Of a stretch of 64,000 nt of DNA, positions 1-8,443 are shown piece after piece (position 1 is the stretch's first letter; each line of letters begins with the position of its first letter). The DNA is from Tahibacter harae (lineage in GTDB: Bacteria > Pseudomonadota > Gammaproteobacteria > Xanthomonadales > Rhodanobacteraceae): assembly GCF_024437735.1 (NCBI RefSeq), contig NZ_JANFQO010000012.1, positions 1 through 64,000 of the forward strand, written 5' to 3'. A program made the translations under genes and the position numbers. Under the pieces are notes generated by a model. The model ran no database searches. It was given only the letters and a program-made list of their open reading frames with translations, and was not told where the DNA came from.

Positions 1-81
1 CTGGTGGCCTGCATGCGAAAGCTATTGATCATTCTCAATGCGCGTGTGCGCGACGAGCTATCTGCGCTGGCGGCCGTCTAA
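1..81 (+). CDS. IS110-family transposase, C-terminal end only (cut by window edge)
   Basis: The first 27 codons are open from base 1 to a TAA at 79-81. They encode LVACMRKLLIILNARVRDEL followed by SALAAV. The stretch ACMRKLL-ILNA-xxRD is the typical end of the C-terminal Transposase_20 domain of IS110-type transposases, which carry an N-terminal DEDD domain and a C-terminal catalytic serine. Both catalytic parts lie outside the window. IS110 elements have no long terminal inverted repeats, so the right end cannot be placed exactly. It must lie after base 81, and a perfect palindrome starts 34 bases after the stop. Whether the full element is intact cannot be judged from here. Confidence 0.75.
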   Translation: MVACMRKLLIILNARVRDELSALAAV

Positions 82-114
82 ACGCTTGTTTCGGCGTGAG
101 GGGCAAGACAGTTG

Positions 115-142
115 CTCTCCCCCGCGCAAGCGCGGGGGAGAG
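115..142. repeat. REP-like perfect palindrome
   Basis: Arms CTCTCCCCCGCGC (115-127) and GCGCGGGGGAGAG (130-142) are perfect reverse complements around a 2-base AA loop. No T-run follows on either strand, so it is not a typical terminator. It resembles palindromes near 38.5 kb and 53.8 kb in this window and lies just beyond the IS110 transposase stop. Confidence 0.7.
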
Positions 143-173
143 GGAGTCCGGGCGCTGTCGCGACACGCCGCCG

Positions 174-236
174 CTCGAATCTCGAATCTCGAATCTCGAA
201 TCTCGAATCTCGAATCTCGAATCTCGAATCTCGAAG
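174..236. repeat. Tandem array of a 7-base unit (CTCGAAT)n
   Basis: Eight perfect head-to-tail copies of CTCGAAT fill 174-229, and a ninth degenerate copy (CTCGAAG) is at 230-236. Further degenerate relatives (cctcgaatccag, cctcgaatcccgg) continue to about 292. The array lies between the IS110 remnant and the end of the SPOR gene. A 7-base period keeps no reading frame constant. Confidence 0.9.
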
Positions 237-296
237 CCTCAAGCCCGAAACCTGAAGATCGAGGCTCGAATCCAGTAGAGCCTCGAATCCCGGCTC

Positions 297-947
297 CTAT
301 TCCCCCGCATCCTTCAACGCGATCGCGTTGACGCCCGCCTCCGACAACCCGGCCTTGGCGGTCTCGACGTCGCTGGCGCTGCTGTAGGGGCCTACGCGCA
401 CGCGGTGCCAGGTCTTGCCGTTGACGTTGACCGACTGCACGCGGGCGACGAAGCCGGACAGGGCGAGCTTGGCCTTGAGTTCCTCGGCGGCCTTGGGGTC
501 CGGGTAGGAACCGGCCTGCAGTACGTAGCGCGCGCCGCCGGCGGCGACGGCGGGTTCCGGCGGCGGCGGGGTGCCGGTCGCGGCTGGGTTCTGCGCGGCG
601 GACTGCTGGCGCTGCTGTTCGGCGCGGGCCTTGGCGCTGAGTTCGGCGTCGGGGATGACGACTTCCATTTCCGGCAGCACCGAATAGAAATCGTAGTTCT
701 TGCGCGGCGCGGTGGCGGACTTCCTGGCTTCGTCCGCCACGGCCGGCTCGCTGGGCTTGGCCGCGGTGGCCTGCGGATTGGGCTGCGGCGAGTTGGACTT
801 GCGCAGGGTCGGCGCCCAGCCCTGCAGCAATAGCAGGGTGGCTATGCCCAGACCGAGCAGTACGCCCAGCGCCAGCCACACCCAGGCCGGCCACGCGGCC
901 GCGCCAGGGCTGCCGTTGCGGGTTGCTTGCTTGCGCTTGGCGGCCAT
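297..947 (-). CDS. SPOR-domain inner-membrane protein (FtsN-like)
   Basis: A 216-residue protein with a short basic N-terminus (MAAKRKQATRNG), one transmembrane segment at about residues 20-42, a proline/alanine-rich periplasmic linker, and a C-terminal SPOR domain at about 138-216 (starting GARYVLQAGSYPDPKAAEEL). SPOR domains bind denuded glycan strands of septal peptidoglycan, so a role in cell division or wall remodelling is likely. The layout (single N-terminal anchor, linker, SPOR) is that of FtsN. It lies 14 bases downstream of argS on the same strand and is probably cotranscribed with it. I leave the symbol blank because several SPOR paralogues share this layout. Confidence 0.88.
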   Translation of the reverse strand: MAAKRKQATRNGSPGAAAWPAWVWLALGVLLGLGIATLLLLQGWAPTLRKSNSPQPNPQATAAKPSEPAVADEARKSATAPRKNYDFYSVLPEMEVVIPDAELSAKARAEQQRQQSAAQNPAATGTPPPPEPAVAAGGARYVLQAGSYPDPKAAEELKAKLALSGFVARVQSVNVNGKTWHRVRVGPYSSASDVETAKAGLSEAGVNAIALKDAGE

Positions 948-961
948 CGTCTATTCCTTGC

Positions 962-2647
962 TCACATGCTTTGCGGCGCGCTGACGCCGAGCAGATCCAG
1001 GCCGTTGGCCACCACCGTGCGCACGGCCTGGGCCAGTGCGTAGCGGGCGTCGCGCAGGTCGGCGTCGTCGACCAGGATATGGTTGTTGTCGTACCAGGTA
1101 TGGAAGATCGCGGACAGCTCGGTCAGGTAGGTCGCGATCACATGCGGCTCCAGGTTGGTCGCCGCCAGCTCCACCACTTCGGGGAAGCGCGCGAGGGCGA
1201 CCATGAGGTCCTGGTCGAACACCGTGTCCAGCCGCTCAAGCTTGGCCAGGCCGTTGTTCGCGTCCCAGCTCCAGCCCTTCTCGGCGAAGCGGTCGGCGAC
1301 ACGGCAGATGCGCGCATGGGTGTACTGCACGTAGTACACCGGATTCTCGCGCGTGGCCGAGCGCGCCAGGTCGATATCGAACGTCAGCTGCGAATCCGCC
1401 TTGCGCGCGGCCAGGAACCAGCGCGTCGCGTCGCGGCCGACTTCGTCGATCAGGTCGCGCAGCGTGACGTAGCTGCCGGCACGCTTGGACAGCTTCACTT
1501 CCTCGCCGCCGCGCATCACCGTGACCATCTGGTGCAGCACGTATTCCGGCCAGCCCTTGGGGATGCCGATGTCCAGCGCCTGCAGGCCGGCGCGCACGCG
1601 CGTCACGGTGGAGTGGTGGTCGGCGCCCTGCTCGTTGATGACGCGGCCGAAACCGCGCTGCCACTTGGTCACGTGGTAGGCGATATCGGGCAGGAAATAG
1701 GTATAGCCGCCCTGCGCCTTGCGCATGACGCGGTCCTTGTCGTCGCCGAAGTCCGTGGTCTTGAGCCACAGCGCGCCATCCTGCTCGTAGGTATGGCCGG
1801 CGGCGATCAGCGCCTGCACCGTGTCCTCGACCTTGCCGTCGGTGTAGAGCGAGGATTCGAGGTAGTACACGTCGAATTCCACGCCAAAGGCGCGCAGGTC
1901 CAGGTCCTGCTCGCGCCGCAGCGCAGCCACGGCGAAGCGGCGGATGGCGTCGAGGTCTTCGACATCCTTGGCGCCGGTGACGTCGTGGCCGTCGGAATGC
2001 ACGGTCTCGCCGGCGAGATAGGCCTGGGCCACATCGGCGATGTAGTCGCCGCGGTAGCCGTCCTCGGGCCAGCCTTCGCTGCCGGGCGCCACGCCCTTGG
2101 CGCGGGCCTGGGTGGACACGGCCAGGTTGGCGATCTGCTGGCCGGCGTCGTTGTAGTAGAACTCGCGCGTCACGTCCCAGCCGGTGGCCTGCAGCAGGCG
2201 CGCCAGGCAGTCGCCGACGGCGGCGCCGCGGCCATGGCCCACGTGCAGCGGGCCGGTCGGGTTGGCCGAGACGAATTCGATCTGCGCCTTGCGCCCGCCG
2301 CCGCTGTCGTTGCGGCCGTAGGCGGCGCCCAGCTCCAGCACGCTGCGCACCTGGGCCCGGTAGGCGGCGGGGCTGAGGAAGAAATTGATGAAGCCCGGGC
2401 CGGCGATCTCCACCTTGGCGACCTGGCTGGATTCCGGCAGTGCGGCGACCAGGGCCTGGGCCAGGTCGCGCGGCTTCTGGCCGGCGGCCTTGGACAGCAG
2501 CAGGGCGGCATTGGCGGCGAAATCGCCATGCTCCTTGTTGCGCGTGCGCTCGATCACGAACGCGGTGGGCACGTCGGCGGGCACGCTGCCATTGCGCTGC
2601 AGCGCTGCCAGCGCCTGCAGCAGCTGGTCGCGGAGGAAGTCTTTCAC
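962..2647 (-). CDS. argS: Arginyl-tRNA synthetase
   Basis: Charges tRNA-Arg with arginine in the cytoplasm. A 561-residue class I synthetase: N-terminal Add1 domain, HIGH signature as HVGH at residues 135-138 within [20 protein letters not shown]-loop equivalent [12 protein letters not shown], and an anticodon-binding domain near the C-terminus ([13 protein letters not shown] onward). The frame is open further upstream, but I choose the GTG at 2647 because [13 protein letters not shown] matches the usual ArgS beginning (MK-x-LLRxxL). This gives the family's usual length and puts a TACAAT hexamer 30 bases upstream. No strong Shine-Dalgarno is visible. The SPOR gene follows closely. Confidence 0.96.
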   Translation of the reverse strand: MKDFLRDQLLQALAALQRNGSVPADVPTAFVIERTRNKEHGDFAANAALLLSKAAGQKPRDLAQALVAALPESSQVAKVEIAGPGFINFFLSPAAYRAQVRSVLELGAAYGRNDSGGGRKAQIEFVSANPTGPLHVGHGRGAAVGDCLARLLQATGWDVTREFYYNDAGQQIANLAVSTQARAKGVAPGSEGWPEDGYRGDYIADVAQAYLAGETVHSDGHDVTGAKDVEDLDAIRRFAVAALRREQDLDLRAFGVEFDVYYLESSLYTDGKVEDTVQALIAAGHTYEQDGALWLKTTDFGDDKDRVMRKAQGGYTYFLPDIAYHVTKWQRGFGRVINEQGADHHSTVTRVRAGLQALDIGIPKGWPEYVLHQMVTVMRGGEEVKLSKRAGSYVTLRDLIDEVGRDATRWFLAARKADSQLTFDIDLARSATRENPVYYVQYTHARICRVADRFAEKGWSWDANNGLAKLERLDTVFDQDLMVALARFPEVVELAATNLEPHVIATYLTELSAIFHTWYDNNHILVDDADLRDARYALAQAVRTVVANGLDLLGVSAPQSM

Positions 2648-2676
2648 GGGGGAGCCGGAACAGGGAAAGGCCGTCG

Positions 2677-2705
2677 ATTGTAGTCGGGCCGCGGCGCCGG
2701 CCCAA
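2677..2705 (-). promoter_or_regulatory. Predicted argS promoter
   Basis: Read on the minus strand, TTGGGC (2700-2705) and TACAAT (2677-2682) are separated by 17 bases. The -10-like box ends 29 bases before the GTG at 2647, which supports that start. Confidence 0.45.
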
Positions 2706-2844
2706 GCCAACACCGGGTTTCCCGCCTGATGCGTTGCAACAATTCGTTAATCACCGGCCGCTTGGCGCCGCTTGCTCGCAGGAAATGCAAAAGCCGGCAG
2801 CAAACGCTTGAGCGGATTCCCGATCTGGCCGCTGTCCACAGGCT

Positions 2845-2853
2845 TGTGGATAA
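2845..2853 (-). promoter_or_regulatory. Perfect DnaA-box sequence (TTATCCACA on minus strand)
   Basis: The 9-mer TGTGGATAA reads TTATCCACA on the complementary strand. A single 9-mer proves nothing. It overlaps a 6+6 inverted repeat (2835-2850), and the gtttgtggg that follows is a weak further half. No cluster of boxes or AT-rich unwinding element is seen, so an origin is not suggested. Confidence 0.3.
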
Positions 2854-3236
2854 GTTTGTGGGCAATCGTCCGGACTTTGCGCCCGGGCTGTATTTGGTGG
2901 GGCGAAAATTTTTCCCGGCGCCGCGCAAGAGTTCAGCTTTGTCAAACAGTTAGCGCGGTTTACGGACGTGCTTCGCAGTTTTGCAGGCGGGCTCGGCCGG
3001 CCCGGCAGCGCATGTGCATAACCTTGTAAATACCGCTTGACTACGGCTGCAGGCGGCGCCGCTGCTGACTTCCGGCTGACTCACCGCAGTCACGCAAGCG
3101 CAATCCGCACTGCCTAGGCTGCGCGCCGACAACCGTCCCCACGAACGCGCCGGCGCTCCCCGCCCGACAGCCGCAGCCAGTAGCCTCCGCGCCGCCGGCC
3201 CGGCGCGGCTCGGACCGTGCCGGCACCGCTGCCGGA

Positions 3237-6167
3237 ATGCCCATGTACTGCACACGCCTGCCCCTGCGCCGCACCCTCCTGTCCGTCTTCCTCGCCGCCA
3301 GCCTGGCCCAGCCGCTGCTGGCCGCCGAACCCGCCGCCAGCGCCACGGCGCAGCGCCAGGGCCTGATCCGCGGCCGCGTGCTCGGTCCGGACCAGCGGCC
3401 GGTTGCCGGCGCCAAGGTCACCGTGCAGGGCATGTCTGAGGCGGTGCAGAACATTTCCCAGGACCTGCTCGGCGACGCCGACGGCCGCTTCCAGGCCAGC
3501 GTGCCGGCCGGCGAATTCGGCCTCACCGCCCAGGCCGAGGGCTTCGACCTGCTGATCCAGGACGGCTTCGTGGTCAAGGCCGGCGCCGAAACCCCGGCCA
3601 CGCTGGTGCTGGGTTCCGCCGCCGCGCTGGTCGCGCCGCTGGCGCAGGACAGCAACGCCGGCGAAGGCGCCCAGACCCTGGGCGGCGTGAACGTGCGCGG
3701 CAGCTACCAGCGCGGTGGCCAAGCGCTGTATCTGGACGAGAAGCGCGCCGCGCCGGTGGTGGCCGAAACCCTGGGCGCGGAACAGATCGCCCGCACCGGC
3801 GACTCCGACGCCGCCACCACGCTCAAGCGCGTCACCGGCCTGACCCTGGTCGATGGCCGCTTCGTCTACGTGCGCGGCCTGGGCGAGCGCTATTCCAGCG
3901 TCAGCCTCAACGGCGCGCAGATTCCCAGCCCCGATCCGACCCGCCGCGTCGTGCCGCTGGACCTGTTCCCCACCGACCTGCTCGACGGCGTGGTGGTGCA
4001 GAAGGGCTATACGCCGGACATGCCCGGCGAATTCGGCGGCGGCTCGGTGCTGCTGCGCACGCGCGATGTGCCGAACAAATTCTTCTTCCGCATCAACGGC
4101 ACCCTGGGCTACCAGCAGGGCACCAGCTTCGACGACGGCTATACCTACGACGGCGGCGGCAGCGACTGGACCGGCCATGACAACGGCGCGCGCGCGCTGC
4201 CCGGCTCGCTGGCCGGCGCTACTGCCGGCGGCACCGTGCTGCGGCCGCAGACGCCGCTCAATCCCGGCGGCGCCACGCCGGCCGAGCTGGAACGCTACGG
4301 CGAGGACGTCGCCGCCGCTGGTTACGGCGTGCAGCGCGAAACGCTGGCGCCGGACATGGGCGTATCGGCGGCGGTCGGCAACCGCTGGGAGCTGGGCGGG
4401 GAATCCAGGCTCGGCTTCATCGCTGCGCTGCGCTACAACCAGGGCTGGGACCGCAATGAGGAAGTGCGCCGCACCTTCCAGGCGTCCTCGGCCGGACTGG
4501 AGCTGGCCGACCGCCTGCAGGTCGACGACACGCACCGCAATGTGGACTTTTCTGCTTTTCTCAATATCGGCTACGAGCTGAACCGGCAGCACCGCTTCAG
4601 CGCCACCAGCGTGCTGCTGCGCCAGACCGAGGACCGCACCAAGCTGTCCGACGGCGTGCAGGACGAACAGGCCGCGCTGTTCACCGAACTGCGCTGGACC
4701 GAGAACCAGCTGTTCGCGCAGCAGTTCGGCGGCAACCACCTGTTCCCCGCCGCCCACGACCTTTCGCTGGACTGGCAGTACACCTGGGCCCGCGCCACGC
4801 GCAAGGAACCCGACACGCGCCGCTACCGCTACGACCGCGACAGCGACGGCTCGCTCGCCTTCTCGCAGCGCTCGGACTCCAACCAGCAGAGCTGGGCCGA
4901 GCTGGACGACCACCAGCGCGGCCTCAACGTGAAGGGCAAGCTGCCCTTCGATTTCGGCGGCAACACCCTGGACGTCAGCTTCGGCGGCGAGCGCGTGGAA
5001 CGCAACCGCGACGCCAGCCTGCGCAGTTTCTCGTTCAACGCAATCGGTCCGCTCGCGCGCGACCCTGCGCTGCTGGGCCGGCCCATCAACGACGTACTGA
5101 GCCCGGACCACATCGGCCCCGACGGCTTCGTGCTGACCGAATCCACCCTGCCCACCGACAATTATTTCGCGCGCCAGGACCTGACCGGCCTGTTCCTCGG
5201 CATCGATGCCAACATTGCGCAGAAGTACCGTATTGCACTGGGCGCGCGGCGGGAGAAGAACGACCAGGCGGTGACCACCTTCGCCCTGTCTAACCCGGAA
5301 GCGCCGCCCGTAGTCGCCGGCGAGGACACCCGCTCCACCCTGCCCGCCGCCGCGTTCACCTGGGCCTACAGCGACGATGCGCAGCTGCGCCTGAGCTATG
5401 CCAAGACCCTGTCGCGGCCGGATTTCCGCGAGCTGTCGCCGGCGCCGTACCTGGATCCGCTGCTGGACGTGCAGGTGATCGGCAACCCCGACCTGGTCTC
5501 GGCCGGCATCCGCAACTACGACCTGCGCTGGGAATACTATTTCTCGCCGGTGGAAAGCCTCTCCATCGGCTACTTCCTCAAGGAATTCGAGGATCCGATC
5601 GAGAAAACCCGCCTGCCCGGCTCCGGCGTGCTGCTGAGCCTGGACAACGCCCAGTCCGCGCGCAACTACGGCATTGAACTGGATGTGAGCAAGGGCCTGG
5701 AATTCGTCGCCGACTGGCCGGGCTTCCGCTCCGTGCACGGCGACTGGGCCAACTGGAGCGTCGGCTTCAACTACGCGCGGATCAAGTCCAGCATCCAGCT
5801 CGATCCGCTGGACGCGAGCTTCCAGACCAATCTCAACCGCCCCATGCAGGGCCAGTCGCCGTACGTGGCCAACCTGCAGCTGGGCCATCACAGCGGCGAC
5901 GGCAGCCGCGAAGCCACCTTGCTGTACAACGTCTCCGGCCGCCGCATCGCCGCGGTCGGCGTGGCCGGCCAGCCGGACATCTACGAGGAAGCATTCCGCC
6001 AGCTTGATTTCCAGTACCGCCGCGAATTGGGCGAGGACTGGTCGTTCAAGCTGCGCCTGCGCAACCTGCTCGATCCGGCGGTGCGCTATACGCAGGGTGC
6101 GGAGACCACGCGCGAATACAGGAAGGGCCGTTCGCTGCTGCTGACCCTGGAGTGGAAGCCGCAGTAA
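3237..6167 (+). CDS. TonB-dependent outer-membrane receptor with N-terminal carboxypeptidase-regulatory domain
   Basis: A 976-residue outer-membrane active transporter; the substrate is unknown. A signal peptide (about 1-29, ending QPLLA/AEP) is followed by a carboxypeptidase-regulatory-like beta-sandwich (about 40-130: IRGRVLGPDQRPVAGAKVTV), then the plug domain (about 150-290, with LKRVTGLTLVDGRFVYVRGLGERY and VVVQKGYTPDMPGEFGGGSV). A 22-strand-type barrel ends in LLLTLEWKPQ with a near-terminal aromatic residue. The sandwich-plus-plug layout is common in xanthomonad and Bacteroidetes receptors. The start may be M1 (3237) or M3 (3243). The gene is followed by a terminator and then by a secreted beta-helix protein that may be its partner. 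Confidence 0.93.
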   Translation: MPMYCTRLPLRRTLLSVFLAASLAQPLLAAEPAASATAQRQGLIRGRVLGPDQRPVAGAKVTVQGMSEAVQNISQDLLGDADGRFQASVPAGEFGLTAQAEGFDLLIQDGFVVKAGAETPATLVLGSAAALVAPLAQDSNAGEGAQTLGGVNVRGSYQRGGQALYLDEKRAAPVVAETLGAEQIARTGDSDAATTLKRVTGLTLVDGRFVYVRGLGERYSSVSLNGAQIPSPDPTRRVVPLDLFPTDLLDGVVVQKGYTPDMPGEFGGGSVLLRTRDVPNKFFFRINGTLGYQQGTSFDDGYTYDGGGSDWTGHDNGARALPGSLAGATAGGTVLRPQTPLNPGGATPAELERYGEDVAAAGYGVQRETLAPDMGVSAAVGNRWELGGESRLGFIAALRYNQGWDRNEEVRRTFQASSAGLELADRLQVDDTHRNVDFSAFLNIGYELNRQHRFSATSVLLRQTEDRTKLSDGVQDEQAALFTELRWTENQLFAQQFGGNHLFPAAHDLSLDWQYTWARATRKEPDTRRYRYDRDSDGSLAFSQRSDSNQQSWAELDDHQRGLNVKGKLPFDFGGNTLDVSFGGERVERNRDASLRSFSFNAIGPLARDPALLGRPINDVLSPDHIGPDGFVLTESTLPTDNYFARQDLTGLFLGIDANIAQKYRIALGARREKNDQAVTTFALSNPEAPPVVAGEDTRSTLPAAAFTWAYSDDAQLRLSYAKTLSRPDFRELSPAPYLDPLLDVQVIGNPDLVSAGIRNYDLRWEYYFSPVESLSIGYFLKEFEDPIEKTRLPGSGVLLSLDNAQSARNYGIELDVSKGLEFVADWPGFRSVHGDWANWSVGFNYARIKSSIQLDPLDASFQTNLNRPMQGQSPYVANLQLGHHSGDGSREATLLYNVSGRRIAAVGVAGQPDIYEEAFRQLDFQYRRELGEDWSFKLRLRNLLDPAVRYTQGAETTREYRKGRSLLLTLEWKPQ

Positions 6168-6206
6168 GACGCCAACCCCGCCAGCAACTGCAGACAAGGC
6201 AACAGT

Positions 6207-6251
6207 GCGGCAGCGCACGCGAGTTCCGCGGCGCTGCCGCTGTCGTTTTTT
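6207..6251 (+). terminator. Rho-independent terminator after the TonB receptor gene
   Basis: Arms GCGGCAGCGC (6207-6216) and GCGCTGCCGC (6231-6240) form a perfect 10-bp stem with a 14-base loop. Six T residues follow at 6246-6251. Confidence 0.7.
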
Positions 6252-6375
6252 GCGCCAGCCGCGCCCGCTGCCGCCAAAGCGTCACAGACCCGAATAAAGA
6301 CCGTCACCTCCCTCGGCTAAGTTCTCCCGGCTACCGCGCCGCAGGGCGTCTCCGCCAAGCAAACCGAGGGTTGAA

Positions 6376-8136
6376 ATGATGCGTGTCAACAAGCTGAAAC
6401 TGAGCGCCCTGGGCGGCGCGCTGGCCGCCGCGCTGATCGCGGCTCCGACCGTGAATGCGGCCGTGCGCTTCTCCGAAGCCACCGACGGCCTGTATTCCGA
6501 CGCCGTGCGCAACCGCGGCTGGGTGGTCGATTTCATTCCGCGCTCCACCGGCGGCGGCACGCTGTACCTGTACGGCGCGGCCTATGACGAAGCCGGCAAG
6601 CAGATCTGGCTGACCACGAACTTCGAGATCGGCGAATTCCAGTACAAGAAGACCGACGTTCCCTTCGCCATGACCGCCGGCGGCCGCTTCGGCGAGAACT
6701 GGCCCAACCCCATCGACATCAAGCTGTCGGGCAAGATGGACGTGGAACTGATGAGCTGCGGCGAGCTGAAAATCGCGATCCGCCCGGACGCCGCGACCGG
6801 CCTGCCCAACTCCAGCCAGACCCTCATCGCCAGTGCCGATTTCTCCGCCTCGCTGGGCAATGACGCGATCAACCAGAAGTGCGTGCAGAAGCGCAAGTTC
6901 ACCGCCTGCCCGGCCGGCTCCACCCTGGTTGCCGACCGCACCTGCCAGCTCACCGGCACCATCGCCACCAACATGACCCTGACCAACGAGACCACCTGGG
7001 TGCTCAAGGGCCTGGTCAAGGTCGGCGCCGACAACAGCAACAAGGTCAAGCTCACCATCGAGCCGGGCACCCTCATCACGGGTTCGGGCCAGGCCGCCGA
7101 CTATCTCTATGTCGAGCCGGGTTCGCAGATCTTCGCCCAGGGCACGCCGGGCGCGCCCATCATCTTCACCAGCCCGGCCGACGGCACAGGTTCCACCACG
7201 CCGGCGCCGGGCGACTGGGGCGGCATCGTGGTCTCCGGCAATGCGCCGAACAACAAATGCCTGGCCGCGCCGTTCGACTGCCGCAGCGAATTCGATCCCA
7301 ACCTGCGCTACGGCGGCGACAAGCCGCGTGAAAGCTCGGGCGTGATCCAGTACGTGCAGTCGCGCTACGCCGGCTACATCTTCCAGACCGGCCGCGAGGT
7401 GAACTCCTTCACCTTCCAGTCCGTCGGCGACGGCACCGTGGTCGACCATATCCAGGCCTACCGCGGCAAGGACGACGGCATCGAATTCTTCGGCGGCAAC
7501 GTCAACGTCAAGCACGCCGTCATCACCGAAGCGGGCGACGACGGCCTGGACTGGGACGAAGGCTACAGCGGCAACATCCAGTACGTGCTGCTGCAGCACG
7601 GCACCGGCCTGGGCGAAGACAACGGCATCGAAGCCTCCAACCAGAACGCCAACCAGGACGCCACCCCGCGCGCCACCCCGACCGTATCCAACCTGACCCT
7701 GCTGGGCAACGGCAACGGCGGCTACGGTGTGTACTTCAAGGAAGGCACCGGCGGCCGCATCAAGAACTCGCTGTTCGCCGGCTTCAAGAAGGGCTGCCTG
7801 TACCTGACCAACGGCCCGACCTTCGCCGCCGCCGGCACGCCGGCCGCGCTGACCGGCACGCTGACCATGGACCACAACCTGGTCTCCTGCGACGCGCTGA
7901 ACTTCGCCCAGGCCGCCGACGCGCCCTGGACCGCCGAACAGTTCTACAACGCCCAGGCCGGCAACAAGACCGGCAACGCGCTGCTGCAGGGCTTCCTGCC
8001 GCAGAACGGCTCGCCGCTGCTCGACGGCGGCCTGGCTCCGACCGCCAACTGGTTCCAGCCGGGTGAATACATCGGCGCGTTCCGCAACGCCGGCGACGAC
8101 TGGACCCTGGGCTGGACCCACAACGTCAAGCGCTGA
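6376..8136 (+). CDS. Secreted protein with predicted right-handed beta-helix domain
   Basis: A 586-residue protein, or 585 if the second ATG at 6379 is used; a GAGGG ribosome site at 6366-6370 suits either. A signal peptide ends near residue 28 (APTVNA/AVRF). Residues about 30-150 form a small beta-rich module (GWVVDFIPRSTGGGTLYLYG, then AAYDEAGKQIW) like modules repeated in xanthomonad secreted proteins. From about 190 onward there is a glycine/asparagine-rich repeat region with DWGGIVVSGNAP, DDGIEFFGGNVNVKHAV, DDGLDWDEGYSGNIQYV and GYGVYFKEGTGGRIKNSLF, a ladder typical of parallel beta-helix folds. Enzymatic function is unknown. The position directly behind a TonB receptor suggests surface or periplasmic handling of the same ligand (inference). 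Confidence 0.75.
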   Translation: MMRVNKLKLSALGGALAAALIAAPTVNAAVRFSEATDGLYSDAVRNRGWVVDFIPRSTGGGTLYLYGAAYDEAGKQIWLTTNFEIGEFQYKKTDVPFAMTAGGRFGENWPNPIDIKLSGKMDVELMSCGELKIAIRPDAATGLPNSSQTLIASADFSASLGNDAINQKCVQKRKFTACPAGSTLVADRTCQLTGTIATNMTLTNETTWVLKGLVKVGADNSNKVKLTIEPGTLITGSGQAADYLYVEPGSQIFAQGTPGAPIIFTSPADGTGSTTPAPGDWGGIVVSGNAPNNKCLAAPFDCRSEFDPNLRYGGDKPRESSGVIQYVQSRYAGYIFQTGREVNSFTFQSVGDGTVVDHIQAYRGKDDGIEFFGGNVNVKHAVITEAGDDGLDWDEGYSGNIQYVLLQHGTGLGEDNGIEASNQNANQDATPRATPTVSNLTLLGNGNGGYGVYFKEGTGGRIKNSLFAGFKKGCLYLTNGPTFAAAGTPAALTGTLTMDHNLVSCDALNFAQAADAPWTAEQFYNAQAGNKTGNALLQGFLPQNGSPLLDGGLAPTANWFQPGEYIGAFRNAGDDWTLGWTHNVKR

Positions 8137-8254
8137 GTTTCACGGATGATCCGGCACAGGGAAGTGCCGCAGGGAAGCCGCTAGTGCAGTACGGCCCGGC
8201 GTGCGGGATGCGCACGGCGCGCCGCGGTGCAGGGAAGCGCCGATCTTTTTCTGG

Positions 8255-8400
8255 CAGGGCGCGGGCAACCGCGCCTTGTTTTTTGAAGCGGAGACGCGGG
8301 CAATCGCGCCCTGCTTTCTGCTGGCGCAAGCACGGAAAACCAGCCTTCTTTCCGGAAGCAAAAGCACAGGGGCAATAGCACCCGGCTTTTTCAGGCGCAA
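8255..8400. repeat. Three imperfect tandem hairpin repeats (gcgggcaa-cgcgcc-type)
   Basis: Related blocks occur at about 8258-8284 (ggcgcgggcaaccgcgcc), 8292-8315 (gacgcgggcaatcgcgccc) and 8369-8392 (aggggcaatagcacccgg). Each has a gcaa core, short flanking stem bases and a nearby T-run. This region fills most of the 307-base gap 8137-8443. No gene is seen there. Confidence 0.5.
8258..8284 (+). terminator. Terminator-like hairpin with GCAA loop
   Basis: GGCGCGG (8258-8264), loop GCAA (8265-8268) and CCGCGCC (8269-8275) are followed by TTG and six T (8279-8284). A GNRA-type loop plus a T-run makes a credible terminator for the beta-helix gene, 120 bases after its stop. It is the first of three related repeats. 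Confidence 0.55.
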
Positions 8401-8443
8401 CTGCGCGCAGCCGTCCCCTTGTTTTTCCCGCGCAGCGCCTGGC

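Larger units (their letters stand above)
2648..3236. other. Divergent intergenic region between argS and the TonB receptor gene
   Basis: About 590 bases without a convincing gene. It holds the argS promoter, a less GC-rich stretch around 2840-2960 (including gcgaaaatttttccc), and an inverted repeat TCCACA-ggct-TGTGGA at 2835-2850 that runs into TGTGGATAA (2845-2853), the reverse complement of the consensus DnaA box TTATCCACA. Promoters for the receptor gene are presumably here, but none is clear. Confidence 0.5.

Noticed and set aside
174-236. CTCGAAT array as a CRISPR
   Set aside because: The units are 7 bases and directly adjacent with no spacers.
2821-2960. Replication origin near the DnaA box
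   Set aside because: Only one perfect box is present, with no dnaA, dnaN or gidA genes and no clear unwinding element.
3114-6218. Open antisense frame of about 1030 codons across the TonB receptor gene
   Set aside because: Same shadow effect; the plus strand carries a signal peptide, plug and barrel motifs.
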